A stretch of 64,000 nucleotides of DNA from BAIKAL-G1 sp943370385. Its GTDB lineage: Bacteria; Cyanobacteriota; Cyanobacteriia; PCC-6307; Cyanobiaceae. Shown piece after piece: positions 49,201 through 58,562 of this stretch (its first letter is position 1; each line of letters starts with the position of its first letter). Made by a program: the position numbers and the translations under genes. The DNA is taken from positions 124,001 through 188,000 of the forward strand of contig CALRQT020000005.1 in assembly GCA_943370385.1 (NCBI GenBank), written 5' to 3'. The notes under the pieces are model-generated. The model had not been told where the DNA came from. It did not search any database and saw only the letters and a list, made by a program, of their open reading frames with translations.

Positions 49201-52032
49201 TCAAGGGGCGGCAGGCTCCATCAGTGGAGCGGCAACCCGATTGCCACCGGCTTGCACCAGCTTCTGCAAGGCATCCTTGAGGTTACGCTGCATCACAAAG
49301 GTATGACCGTCAGTCACTACTACACGCACCAGGGTCGGCAGCTCACTGTTTTTAGACTGCAGATAGATCGGCTCCACATAAAGCAGGCCATCACCCACCG
49401 GCAAGACGAGCATGTTGCCATGCACCACCTTGGATCCTTCCCGGTTCCAGAGGCCGAATTGGTAGCTGATGGCCGGATCCTGCTCGATCAGGGCCGACAC
49501 CTGTTGGGGGCCTAGAACCAGGCGCTGCCTAGGGAAACGTACCAACAATTGCTCGCCATAATTAGGCGGATCATTTCGCACCGCCAGCCAACCCACCAAG
49601 TTGGCTCGCTTCGAAGGAGTGAAGGGAATTAGCAGGACAAATTCTGGCTTGTTTTCGCCCGGCAGCTGCAAAGTTGCGTGATAGGGCTTCATCTTGACAG
49701 TTTCAGATCCATAGATTTCAAGGGGAAAAGACCAGGCATCGTCGCCGTCATAGAAGCTTTTAACGTTTTTAACGTGGTACTGAAGCAATTTTTCAGCTTG
49801 AATTTGAAATTGGCGCTGGGGCACCTGTATGTGATTCAGCAACGATTTTGGCATGCTTGATAGGGGCCGGAAAAGATTCGGGAAAATCCGTTGCCAAGTA
49901 CGCAGAATCGGATCGTTTGGATCACTCACATAGAGCCAAACCCTACCGCTATAAGCATCCACAACGGCCTTGACTGGATTGCGTAAATAACGGATGCCAG
50001 ATGGACTGGGATCGGAATAGGGGTAGCTACGGCTACTCGTAAACCCATCTAAAAACCAATATTGATACTGACCCCTTCTGTAGCCATCGCGCCCGTCAAC
50101 CTTGGCAGTGACCAAATAGGGTTGGCTTTCAAAATCGAAAAATGGAACCAGCGCCTTAAGCCGCTGGTTAACCTGCTGGCGCATCAGCAGAATTGAGTCA
50201 GGGGTGAGGGACGAGAGAAACAACAACCTAGGCTCGCCCAAATAGATGGCAGCCATCACTCGATCGAGCAGGCCATGAAGCTTTATCCCTGGACGCGCAG
50301 TCAAACTACTGTTGATTTGTCCCAATCCAGCATCGGGATAATCAAATTCTGCAACCTTGCTAGGTGCAATCATATAGGGCTGCTTCATGGTACCAAAATA
50401 GATTCGGGGCTGACCTACGGGCAAGCCCTTACGTACCGAGGCAGCATCAATTCCCAACTTGGGAATGCCAAGGACCTTAGCGCTGCTGCCTATATCTTTA
50501 ATAAAATACAGGGGCAATCCATCATCACTCGCCGTATTAACAGGTGACACGGTAAAGCCATAGCCATGGGTATAGACCATGTGGGTATTCAGCCAGGAGC
50601 GAGATTTTTTCGATAGGGCTCTTGTATCAAACTCCCGAGCTGCAATGATCACCTGCTGAGATCCTTTTGTGGGGTCATCAGGCATTAAAGGGTAGCGATC
50701 CACCGCTGCAGTTGGGAAGCGGTAGTAAAGCCGCAGTTGCTGCAATTCTCGATTGGTGCTTAGCAGCGGTTTCGTATCCCAGAGGCGAATATTTGCCAGC
50801 GTGCCTGGGCTCTTGGCAAGATCTTGCGCAGACAGCCGCTCCTTTGGCCGCATGGTCAGATAATTCATCGTATCTATCGCAAATGCTGATCTTGTTGCCT
50901 TAATGCTGCGGGCCAGATAGGGGGTTTCCACCGCCAATTCCCGGGGCTGCACCCAGAAGCGCTGCAGCAGGGGCGCCACAATTGCCTGCAGCAGGGGCAC
51001 ACCGATGGCGGCCCCTACCAGGGGAATCAACACTTTTCGCCGCATCCAGCCCGCCGGCATGGGCAGCAGCAGGCTGAGACCAATGGCCACCAGGAGTAGG
51101 GCCAGGAGCAACAGCATGGGCACGCTGAAATGGAGATCAACAAAGCCAGCCCCTGCAGCCACACCGGTGCCCTTGACCATCAAATTGAAGGGCGCCAGGC
51201 ATTGACTGATCGCCGCCACGAAGGCCAACACGGCTAACTGGGGCTGCAGCATCTGCTGCTGGCTGCGAGTCAGCCCGGGGAAGGCCAGATCGCTGAGGCT
51301 GCTGCGTTCGGTGAAGGTCAACCAAAAACAACTGGCCAGGCCAACCACCCCCTGGGCGAACACCACACTGAGCAGCAGACGCAAGGCAGGCAGCTGCAGC
51401 ACGCTGAAGGACAGGTCCAAGCCGGTGACCGGATCGGGCTCACCGAAGGGAACGGCCATGAGGGCAGGCAGCCAGAGGCTCCAACCCCGGGCCAAGGCCG
51501 TGGCGGAACCGGCCAGGGCCACCGCCAGGGTGATGCGCAGGGTGGTGAGGGGCCAGAGCAACAGCGGCCCCAGCAATCCCCCGACCAAACCGAGCAATAA
51601 ACCGGCGGGCAGATCGGCCAGCACGGGAATGCCCGTGATCACCTCCCCACTGAAGGGGGCGACAATCAGGTCCTGGGCCTGGATCACCAGGTAGGTGAGG
51701 CCCCCGGCGAGCAAAAGCAACAGGGCCCCGTACAACAACAGCAGCGTCCAGCCGCGGAGGGCGAACAGGGGTGATGGCGGCAGGTCTTTGGCGTCGATCA
51801 CCCGGCGGAGGCGCCAACACCGCTGCAGCTGCTGCCATTGGAGATAGGCCCCCAGGCCCATCACCAGTAAGAAGGTGACGATCTGGACCAACCAGCGCTT
51901 GAGGGCCACCTCCTGGGCATCGAACTGGCTGAACCACTGCCATTCGATCCCTAGGCGGCCCAAGGCGATGGCCAGGCCGGCGACCAGGGCCACGCCGGCT
52001 CCGAAACGCAGTAGGGCAATGGGGCGACGCAA
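49201..52032 (-). CDS. UPF0182 family membrane protein
   Basis: A 943-residue protein with an N-terminal block of about seven membrane helices (to about residue 365) and a very large C-terminal extracytoplasmic domain. The segment WVQPRELAVETPYLARSIKAT marks the start of the conserved soluble part, and later NTHMVYTHGYGFTVSPVN is a UPF0182 signature. Function unknown. The apparent start is TTG 52032 (then RRPIALLRFG); no ATG or GTG is available close by. Codon use is a little more AT-rich in the middle of the gene (about 49700-50900) than in its neighbours. Confidence 0.9.
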   Translation of the reverse strand: MRRPIALLRFGAGVALVAGLAIALGRLGIEWQWFSQFDAQEVALKRWLVQIVTFLLVMGLGAYLQWQQLQRCWRLRRVIDAKDLPPSPLFALRGWTLLLLYGALLLLLAGGLTYLVIQAQDLIVAPFSGEVITGIPVLADLPAGLLLGLVGGLLGPLLLWPLTTLRITLAVALAGSATALARGWSLWLPALMAVPFGEPDPVTGLDLSFSVLQLPALRLLLSVVFAQGVVGLASCFWLTFTERSSLSDLAFPGLTRSQQQMLQPQLAVLAFVAAISQCLAPFNLMVKGTGVAAGAGFVDLHFSVPMLLLLALLLVAIGLSLLLPMPAGWMRRKVLIPLVGAAIGVPLLQAIVAPLLQRFWVQPRELAVETPYLARSIKATRSAFAIDTMNYLTMRPKERLSAQDLAKSPGTLANIRLWDTKPLLSTNRELQQLRLYYRFPTAAVDRYPLMPDDPTKGSQQVIIAAREFDTRALSKKSRSWLNTHMVYTHGYGFTVSPVNTASDDGLPLYFIKDIGSSAKVLGIPKLGIDAASVRKGLPVGQPRIYFGTMKQPYMIAPSKVAEFDYPDAGLGQINSSLTARPGIKLHGLLDRVMAAIYLGEPRLLFLSSLTPDSILLMRQQVNQRLKALVPFFDFESQPYLVTAKVDGRDGYRRGQYQYWFLDGFTSSRSYPYSDPSPSGIRYLRNPVKAVVDAYSGRVWLYVSDPNDPILRTWQRIFPNLFRPLSSMPKSLLNHIQVPQRQFQIQAEKLLQYHVKNVKSFYDGDDAWSFPLEIYGSETVKMKPYHATLQLPGENKPEFVLLIPFTPSKRANLVGWLAVRNDPPNYGEQLLVRFPRQRLVLGPQQVSALIEQDPAISYQFGLWNREGSKVVHGNMLVLPVGDGLLYVEPIYLQSKNSELPTLVRVVVTDGHTFVMQRNLKDALQKLVQAGGNRVAAPLMEPAAP

Positions 52033-52280
52033 GGGGACGGGACCCGGGAAGACTTGGATCTCCTGAGGCTAAGCAAGGCTCCCGCCACCAGCTGCTGGCC
52101 CCAGGGGAACGGCTGGACAAGCGGCCTGAATCCGCTGGATAGCGGGTCCCCCGCTAGGACGCAAAGACCAGGGGCGCAAACCCTTTCCAAGAAAAACTTC
52201 CAATCCCGATATTTCTGATCGGGTATTGAGAGGCTGGTCAAAAGCCGCTGCTAGCCTTCTCCTATTGCTGCGGTTGCGCC

Positions 52281-53564
52281 GTGACAGCCACCCTGTCCCG
52301 TTCCACCTTCACCGGCCTGCGCTGCAAGGAATGCGGCCACCCCTATGGGGCCGGAGCCAAGCATGTCTGTGAGGACGTCTGTTTTGGTCCCCTGGAGGTG
52401 GTCTACGACTACGACGTGATCAAGTCGCGGGTCACCCGGGCCACGATCGAGGCTGGTCCCGTTTCGATTTGGCGCTACCGGGAGTTTTTGCCGATTGAGG
52501 GCGACCCCATTGACGTGGGCACGGGCTTCACGCCCCTACTCAAGGCCAACCGTCTCGCCAAGCGCCTGGGTCTGAAAAGCCTTTATATCAAAAATGACGG
52601 CGTCAACATGCCGACCCTGTCCTTCAAGGATCGGGTGGTGTCTGTGGCCCTCACCCGCGCCCGCGAACTGGGTTTCACCACGGTGAGCTGCGCCAGCACC
52701 GGCAACCTGGCCAACTCCACCGCCGCCATCGCCGCCCACGCCGGCCTCGACTGCTGTGTGTTTATCCCGTCGGACCTGGAGCTCGGCAAGGTGCTGGGCA
52801 CCCTGATTTACAACCCAACCTTGATGGCGGTGAAGGGCAACTACGACCAGGTGAATCGCCTCTGCTCGGAAGTGGCCAACACCTACGGCTGGGGCTTCGT
52901 CAACATCAACCTGCGTCCCTACTACTCGGAGGGTTCCAAAACCCTGGGCTATGAGGTGATTGAGCAACTGGGTTGGCAATTGCCCGACCACATCGTGGCG
53001 CCCCTTGCCTCTGGCTCCCTGTTCACCAAAATCCGTAAGGGATTCGATGAGTTCATCAAGGTGGGCTTGGTTGATGAGAAGCCCGTCCGCTTTAGCGGCG
53101 CCCAGGCGGAGGGCTGCTCACCCATCGCCCAGGCCTTCGCCGAAGGTCGCGATTTCATCACGCCGGTGAAGCCCAACACGATCGCCAAATCAATCGCGAT
53201 TGGCAACCCGGCCGATGGCCCCTATGCCATCGACATCGCCAACCGCACCGGCGGCACGATTGCGGCCGTGAGTGACGAGGAGATCGTGGCGGGCATCCAG
53301 CTCCTCGCCGAAACCGAAGGGGTGTTCACCGAAACCGCCGGGGGCACCACCATTGCGGTGCTGAAGAAGCTGGTTGAGCAGGGCAAGATCGATCCCAGCG
53401 AAACCACCGTTGCCTACATCACCGGCAATGGCCTCAAAACCCTGGAGGCCGTCAGTGACGCCGTGGGTGAGCCCTTCACGATCGAACCCCAATTGGCCAG
53501 CTTTAACGCCGCCTGGGAACGGGCCCAGTCCTTGCATCGGGCCAGTTCGAATCCCCTGGCCTAA
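52281..53564 (+). CDS. thrC: Threonine synthase
   Basis: A 427-residue PLP enzyme converting O-phosphohomoserine to threonine. It starts at GTG 52281. The N-terminus has a four-Cys ribbon (C15, C18, C30, C34) that could bind zinc. TGFTPLLKANRLA, the PLP lysine K116 in LSFKDR, SCASTGNLANSTAA and the C-terminal TETAGGTTIAVLKKL are typical. The CysO-like carrier gene follows 191 bases later. Length is normal for the bacterial/plant-like class. Confidence 0.95.
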   Translation: MTATLSRSTFTGLRCKECGHPYGAGAKHVCEDVCFGPLEVVYDYDVIKSRVTRATIEAGPVSIWRYREFLPIEGDPIDVGTGFTPLLKANRLAKRLGLKSLYIKNDGVNMPTLSFKDRVVSVALTRARELGFTTVSCASTGNLANSTAAIAAHAGLDCCVFIPSDLELGKVLGTLIYNPTLMAVKGNYDQVNRLCSEVANTYGWGFVNINLRPYYSEGSKTLGYEVIEQLGWQLPDHIVAPLASGSLFTKIRKGFDEFIKVGLVDEKPVRFSGAQAEGCSPIAQAFAEGRDFITPVKPNTIAKSIAIGNPADGPYAIDIANRTGGTIAAVSDEEIVAGIQLLAETEGVFTETAGGTTIAVLKKLVEQGKIDPSETTVAYITGNGLKTLEAVSDAVGEPFTIEPQLASFNAAWERAQSLHRASSNPLA

Positions 53565-53755
53565 GCCGGGTAGAAGGCAGCAGGCACTCCAGCCCCTTCA
53601 GGCAAGACACCTGCGGCCCATCAGCCCCCGAATGGCTGGTGGTTGACCACAGCTAAGGTGGTTAGTCAGAGTCCACTCACCCCAACGGCTTCCGATCCTG
53701 GGGTTTCCCCACCCTTAACCTGCTCCAATTAAATTTTTCCCATCAACCTTCCGCC

Positions 53756-54031
53756 ATGGCTGTTCTGGTTCTGATCCCCACACCTCTACAGAAATTTACC
53801 GCCGATGAGGCCAGCGCCGAGGTGGAGGCCAGCAGCGTTGATGGCCTCCTGCAGGCCTTAGAAGCCCGATATCCCGGTATCTTGGGCCGACTCTGTGACG
53901 AGAGCGGCAAACTGCGGCGTTTCCTCAACGTTTATGTGAACAGCGAAGACATTCGTTTCCTCCAGAATCAGGAGACGCCGCTCAAGGATGGTGATGAAGT
54001 CTCGATTGTGCCGGCCGTGGCCGGTGGTTAA
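53756..54031 (+). CDS. CysO/ThiS/MoaD-type sulfur-carrier protein
   Basis: A 91-residue ubiquitin-fold protein. It runs from strand VLIPTPLQKFT through the helix VDGLLQALEARYPGI to LRRFLNVYVNSEDIRF and ends DEVSIVPAVAGG, with the exposed GG terminus that is activated as a thiocarboxylate. This end and the RFLNVYVNSEDIRF stretch are very close to mycobacterial CysO, which donates sulfur for cysteine synthesis. The gene lies between thrC and a bicupin gene. It has no linked CysM-type synthase or Mec+ protease here; the cysK at 25259 lies 27 kb away. Confidence 0.88.
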   Translation: MAVLVLIPTPLQKFTADEASAEVEASSVDGLLQALEARYPGILGRLCDESGKLRRFLNVYVNSEDIRFLQNQETPLKDGDEVSIVPAVAGG

Positions 54032-54061
54032 CCCCCAACCCCCTGCCCCCCTGTTGCGACG

Positions 54062-55087
54062 ATGACCCAGGCAACCCGTCCGTTTGCCCCCCAGTCACCG
54101 AATCCCCGCGACCCTGCCAATGGGGGCCCATTCGGCGTGGCCGGGGATTCCCCCAATCGCCATGGGGCCCTGGAGGACAAAGCCCAATTTTTCGACTACC
54201 GCGAAGCCGCCAACCCGGTACGAAAAGGACTCACCGAACCCATCGGCTATCGCCAATGGGGACCTTCGCTGCACAGCTTGGGGCCAACGGCGGTCCTGCC
54301 GCTTGATACCAGTGCCGAACTGGGCTGCCCGGCTCCGGCCACCAGCCCTGGATTGGCCGCAAGCTTCCTGCGGCTGCGCTCTGGCGACAGCCTGGCGGCC
54401 ACGGCCCGGGCCAGCAGCTCCCTGTTCTTTGTGCTCCAAGGCAAGGGCCAGGTGGAGCGCAAGGGGTCCGACCTCGGCCATTCCCTCCAGCGCGCCTGGG
54501 GCCAGGGGGATCTGTTCGTGCTGCCGGCCGGAGCGGTGCCAACCCTGAGCGCCGATGTCAACAGCGTTATCTACTGGGTGCACGACGGCCCCCTGCTCAC
54601 CTACCTAGGGGTGAAGCCCTGTGAGCCCCGCTTCCAGGCCACCTTCTATGGCGGCGAGCGGCTCAAAGCGGAGCTAACCAGCCTGATGGAGGATCCCAGC
54701 TCCCAGCGCAGCAATCGCCTCAGCATCCTGCTGGCCAACGCCGACCTGCCGGCCAGTCGCACGGTGAGCCACACCCTCTGGGCCATGTATGGCGCCGTGC
54801 GGGCTGGTTCCTGCCAACCGCCCCACCGCCACCAGTCCGTGGCGATCGACCTCATCATCGACTGCGATCCGGGCTGCTACACCCTGGTTGGAACAGCCCT
54901 GGCCGAGGATGGGTCAATCCTGAATCCAACCCGGATCGAATGGGAACCGGGCGGAGTGTTTGTGACGCCCCCTGGCCACTGGCACGCCCATGTCAATGAG
55001 AGTGGCCGGGTTGCCCATCTGCTGCCCATCCAGGACGCCGGTCTACACACCTACCTGCGCAGCCTCGATATTCGCTTTACCGCTTAA
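54062..55087 (+). CDS. Two-cupin-domain protein
   Basis: A 341-residue soluble protein. After a Pro-rich leader, a first cupin-like barrel spans about residues 90-180 (FFVLQGKGQVERKG, GDLFVLPAG) and a second about 230-335 (SCQPPHRHQSVAIDLII, GGVFVTPPGHWHAHVN). The second barrel has the His-rich metal motif (PHRHQS and HWHAH); the first lacks a full His set. The shape recalls gentisate-dioxygenase-like bicupins, but the substrate is unknown. It starts 30 bases after the sulfur carrier, so the pair is likely co-transcribed. Confidence 0.82.
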   Translation: MTQATRPFAPQSPNPRDPANGGPFGVAGDSPNRHGALEDKAQFFDYREAANPVRKGLTEPIGYRQWGPSLHSLGPTAVLPLDTSAELGCPAPATSPGLAASFLRLRSGDSLAATARASSSLFFVLQGKGQVERKGSDLGHSLQRAWGQGDLFVLPAGAVPTLSADVNSVIYWVHDGPLLTYLGVKPCEPRFQATFYGGERLKAELTSLMEDPSSQRSNRLSILLANADLPASRTVSHTLWAMYGAVRAGSCQPPHRHQSVAIDLIIDCDPGCYTLVGTALAEDGSILNPTRIEWEPGGVFVTPPGHWHAHVNESGRVAHLLPIQDAGLHTYLRSLDIRFTA

Positions 55088-55190
55088 GCGACCCGCTCGA
55101 AGCGCCCTCGATGGCCCCAGACGGGTGAGCCATTCACTCGACTGGGACCATCGAAAACTGTTCCGTAGGGGAGGAGTGGGGGGGTAAGCC

Positions 55191-57041
55191 TCAACCTGCG
55201 GATACCGGTTCGCGGGCTGCTTCATAGCGGCTTACGACGGCGCGGAACTCCTCACCACCCAGGGTTTCCTGCTCAATCAACAGGTCCACTAATCCGTCGA
55301 TCAGGGGGCGCCGCGGCGACAGCAGGTTGATGGCTTCCTGGAGGGATTCGCGGGCGAGACTGCGCACCAGCGTATCGATACGATTACCCGTTTCCCTGGA
55401 ATAATGGGGATCGGAACGCAACCAATCGCGCCCGAGAAACACCTCGCCAGCATCGGCTTCTAGGGCCACCGGACCCAGGCTTGAGAAGCCATAGCGGGTC
55501 ACCATCTCGCGGCAGATGCGGCTAACCATCTCCAGGTCACCGCTAGCCCCCTGGGTGACCTCACTGGGGCCAAACACCACCACTTCCGCCGCACGACCGC
55601 CCATGGCCACCACCAAGCGGGCCCGCAGGTAGGCCTTACTGATCAGGCCCGAATCCAGGATTTCCTCGTCGGGCATGGTGCGGGCAAAACCACCAACGCC
55701 GCCGGCCCTGGGCAGCAGGGTGACCTTGTCGAGTTGATCGGCTTGGGGCAAGAGGGTGGTGATGAGGGCATGGCCAATTTCGTGGTAGGCAATCAGGCGC
55801 TTCTTGGCGCTGTCCTGCAGGGGCGCCACCCCAAGGCCCATGGTGATGCGTTCGAGGGCATCGTTGAGGGCCTGGTCGTTAATGGTTTGGAGATCACGGC
55901 GGGCCGTGAGGATCGCCGCCTCGTTGAGCAAGTTGGAGAGATCGGCGCCGGAGAATCCGGGGGTTCGGCTGGCCCAATCGCTCAGGGACACCTCCGGATC
56001 GAGGGGGCGGCTGCGGGCGTGAACCGCCAGGATCTGTTCACGGCCGCGGCGATCGGGCAGGTCGACAACAATGCGGCGATCAAAACGGCCGGGCCGCATC
56101 AGGGCCGTGTCGAGCACATCGGGCCTGTTGGTGGCAGCCAGCAGGATCACACCGGAATTGTCCTGGAAGCCATCCATCTCCGTGAGCAATTGGTTGAGGG
56201 TTTGCTCGCGCTCATCGTTGCCACCACCGATACCAGCACCCCGCTGGCGACCAACCGCATCGATCTCATCAATAAAAATGATGCAGGGAGCCTTTTCCTT
56301 GGCACGGCGGAACAAATCACGCACGCGCGAGGCCCCCACTCCCACAAACATCTCGACAAATTCAGACGCTGCGATCGAAAAGAAGGGAACCCCTGCTTCG
56401 CCGGCAATCGCTTTTGCCAACAGGGTTTTGCCCGTTCCTGGGGGGCCAACCAACAACACCCCTTTGGGAATCTTGGCACCGATGGTGGTGAAGCGTTCAG
56501 GCTGGCGCAGGAAGGTAACCACCTCTTCGAGTTCCTGCTTCGCCTCGGCGATGCCGGCCACATCCTCAAAGCGCACATCGATGCTGCCCTCGGGTTGGAT
56601 GCGGGCCTGGCTACGGCCAAAGCCCATGGCCCGATTGGCCACCTGGCTGGAGCGACGAATCAGCAGGGTGAGGCCGCCGAACAACAACACCACCAGCAAG
56701 ATGTTGCCGATTAAACCGGCAGTGGCCTCATCGCGGCGGTCATCGCGCACCGATAAGGGCACACGGGCCTGTTGGGCCGAGCGCAACAGCTCCTGGTCAT
56801 TGTTGAAAACAGGCACCTGGACCTTGGCGCCGGCCGGATAGGTGACGGTGACTTCGCGGCGGAGCAAAGACAGCTCCAGCTCCTTGACCTTGCCCGTGCG
56901 CACCTGTTGCAGCAGCTTGCTGTAGCTCGGCGGTGGCGGCTTGGCCAAGCCCAGATCCCGCAGCAAGGAGGGGCGCTCCGCAGGTCGCTGCGCTGGCGGG
57001 GATAGGGGCTGGGGTGCTGGCTGTGGAGTGCTGCTGCTCAC
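55191..57041 (-). CDS. ftsH: FtsH-family ATP-dependent zinc metalloprotease
   Basis: A 616-residue membrane AAA protease. One clear helix is at about residues 108-128; the usual first N-terminal helix is absent and replaced by a Pro/Ser-rich leader (residues 1-40). The AAA domain has Walker A GPPGTGKT (199-206), Walker B IIFIDEIDAVG and the second region of homology ATNRPDVLDTALMRPGRFDRR. The protease domain has HEIGH (420-424) and a later Asp ligand in GASGDLEMV. FtsH proteases in cyanobacteria handle photosystem repair and iron or assembly control. It is divergent from rpmF with 85 bases between the starts. Confidence 0.94.
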   Translation of the reverse strand: MSSSTPQPAPQPLSPPAQRPAERPSLLRDLGLAKPPPPSYSKLLQQVRTGKVKELELSLLRREVTVTYPAGAKVQVPVFNNDQELLRSAQQARVPLSVRDDRRDEATAGLIGNILLVVLLFGGLTLLIRRSSQVANRAMGFGRSQARIQPEGSIDVRFEDVAGIAEAKQELEEVVTFLRQPERFTTIGAKIPKGVLLVGPPGTGKTLLAKAIAGEAGVPFFSIAASEFVEMFVGVGASRVRDLFRRAKEKAPCIIFIDEIDAVGRQRGAGIGGGNDEREQTLNQLLTEMDGFQDNSGVILLAATNRPDVLDTALMRPGRFDRRIVVDLPDRRGREQILAVHARSRPLDPEVSLSDWASRTPGFSGADLSNLLNEAAILTARRDLQTINDQALNDALERITMGLGVAPLQDSAKKRLIAYHEIGHALITTLLPQADQLDKVTLLPRAGGVGGFARTMPDEEILDSGLISKAYLRARLVVAMGGRAAEVVVFGPSEVTQGASGDLEMVSRICREMVTRYGFSSLGPVALEADAGEVFLGRDWLRSDPHYSRETGNRIDTLVRSLARESLQEAINLLSPRRPLIDGLVDLLIEQETLGGEEFRAVVSRYEAAREPVSAG

Positions 57042-57126
57042 AAGACCCAGTCAATGGTTGGGAGCTTAGCGATTTGACGAAAGGCGAGGCGGCAGCGGAA
57101 GATTGTTGTTTGGTTGCGCGAAAGGG

Positions 57127-57303
57127 ATGGCTGTCCCCAAGAAGAAAACATCGAAAGGCAAGCGCAATCAGCGCCATGCCACCTGGAAGGGCAAAGCTCG
57201 GGTTGCGGCCCAGAAGGCCCTCTCGATCGGTAAGGCCGTGCTGAGCGGCCGGGCCCAAGGCTTTGTGTATCCGATCGCCGAAGAGGAAGAAACCGAGGGC
57301 TGA
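57127..57303 (+). CDS. rpmF: Ribosomal protein L32
   Basis: A 58-residue basic protein of the large ribosomal subunit, starting MAVPKKKTSKGKRNQRHATW at ATG 57127. It has the long cyanobacterial/plastid C-terminus (GFVYPIAEEEETEG) and, as in other cyanobacteria and plastids, lacks the Cys zinc ribbon of some bacterial L32 proteins. It is divergent from ftsH. Confidence 0.96.
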   Translation: MAVPKKKTSKGKRNQRHATWKGKARVAAQKALSIGKAVLSGRAQGFVYPIAEEEETEG

Positions 57304-57372
57304 ACCCTGGAGTAGACGGGGATTGTTGGGAGCGATGGGCCCCGGGACTCCCCCGGAGAACCTGGGATCCCA

Positions 57373-58221
57373 TCAACGATTCAACAGGGCCTGGCTGGGA
57401 TCAAACTCCCGGCCGGGCCCTTGCCATAGGCAGCGCCTGCGGCGATCAAGCAGCTGAAGCTGATCCGCTCCAGCGAGCAGGGGTTGCTGATACAGCTCGG
57501 GCGGCAGGGACGCCAGGCTGGAGCGCACCAGCTGGTCGAGCCTGGTGCCACTGAGCCAGCCACCCCCCTGGCGCCGTTGCTGGGCCTCGGCCTGAAAGCG
57601 CCAGCGCCGGGGCAGCCGCCAATCCAAGGGCCACAGCAGCCAGAGCCCATTGAGCCGCTGCCAAAGGGGTTGGTAGGCCTCGAGGGCCTGGTCCCAGCGC
57701 GGTAGCCAAGCCCACTCATCCACGCTCAGCCTGGGCGAGCCGGCCAGGCTTGGCCCTGAGCCAGTGATGGAGCAGATCTGCTGGGCACCGAGGGGGCGGC
57801 AGCCGATCAGCCAGCCCTCTAGCAGCAGTCCATCAGCGGCTTCCTGACTGAAGACGCTGCGGTCGCCAGCGCCCTGGATCAATCGTTTATCGAAACGGGG
57901 CAAGCGCAGCAGGCCGTCGTTGGGGTGGCGCCATTGATCAATCGCATCGACCAAGAGCCCAGGCTCATGGCTACCCGGCGGCACCCGGTCAACGCCGAAG
58001 GGATTGCCCGCCATCGCCTGTAGCCGCGGCTGCCACGGCAGGTAGGCGTCATCGATCGAGGCCACGGCCAGGCGCAGACCCTGATCGGCAGCCTGCTGGG
58101 CCACTCGCCTCGCCAGGGTCGATTTGCCGGCGCCCACGGGCCCATTCAGGCCGATCACGGGGCGCTGTCCCTGCTGGGCCACGGAGAGCAGCCTGGCGAG
58201 CAGGGTGGCTTCAAAACTCAT
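57373..58221 (-). CDS. glyK: D-glycerate 3-kinase
   Basis: A 282-residue plant/cyanobacterial-type glycerate kinase making 3-phosphoglycerate, the final step of photorespiration. The P-loop is GLNGPVGAGKST (24-35). Then come VASIDDAYLPW, PPGSHEPGLLVDAIDQW, LPRFDKRLIQGAGDR and LLLEGWLIGCRPL, all as in this kinase family. The ATG at 58221 overlaps the ycf20 stop (ATGA), so it is translationally coupled to it. Last gene of a three-gene operon with ycf20 and cbbY. Confidence 0.9.
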   Translation of the reverse strand: MSFEATLLARLLSVAQQGQRPVIGLNGPVGAGKSTLARRVAQQAADQGLRLAVASIDDAYLPWQPRLQAMAGNPFGVDRVPPGSHEPGLLVDAIDQWRHPNDGLLRLPRFDKRLIQGAGDRSVFSQEAADGLLLEGWLIGCRPLGAQQICSITGSGPSLAGSPRLSVDEWAWLPRWDQALEAYQPLWQRLNGLWLLWPLDWRLPRRWRFQAEAQQRRQGGGWLSGTRLDQLVRSSLASLPPELYQQPLLAGADQLQLLDRRRRCLWQGPGREFDPSQALLNR

Positions 58222-58562
58222 GACCCCAGCTTGAAGGCCTCCAGCAACACCGCATAAACCAGGCCGATGCGCAGGTTGTCGACCACGATCCAGGCCAGGG
58301 AAGGATCGTCTGCCACCAGGCGACTGCGCAGGCGAACCACGACCTCGATCACAAGGATCCAGATCAAGACCACCAAGTACCGGTGGCCGATCGTCTGCAG
58401 GTTGTAGGCCGTGAGGTTGTTGCCGGCATAGAGGCCGATCAGCAAGGCCAGCAAACCAAGGCTGCGCCGGCGCCAGTTGCCGCGAAGGTTGCCGAGCAGG
58501 GCCAAAACCAGCTGGCCCAACAGCAGTTCAAAGCGGGTGCTCTGCAGCTTTGGAGGGGTCAT
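58218..58562 (-). CDS. ycf20: Ycf20/DUF565 family membrane protein
   Basis: A 114-residue protein with about three membrane helices after a basic N-terminus. The family pattern is visible in NWRRRSLGLLALLIGLYAGN and YLVVLIWILVIEVVVRL. Ycf20 proteins are encoded in cyanobacteria and algal plastids and are linked to light protection in algae and plants, but the mechanism is unknown. Start ATG 58562 overlaps the upstream HAD-gene stop (ATGA), and its stop overlaps the glyK start, so all three genes are coupled. Confidence 0.85.
   Translation of the reverse strand: MTPPKLQSTRFELLLGQLVLALLGNLRGNWRRRSLGLLALLIGLYAGNNLTAYNLQTIGHRYLVVLIWILVIEVVVRLRSRLVADDPSLAWIVVDNLRIGLVYAVLLEAFKLGS

Noticed and set aside
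53530..53556. T-arm-like sequence (GTTCGAATCCCC) suggesting a tRNA
   Set aside because: It lies within the last codons of thrC, and no matching anticodon or acceptor stem can be built around it.
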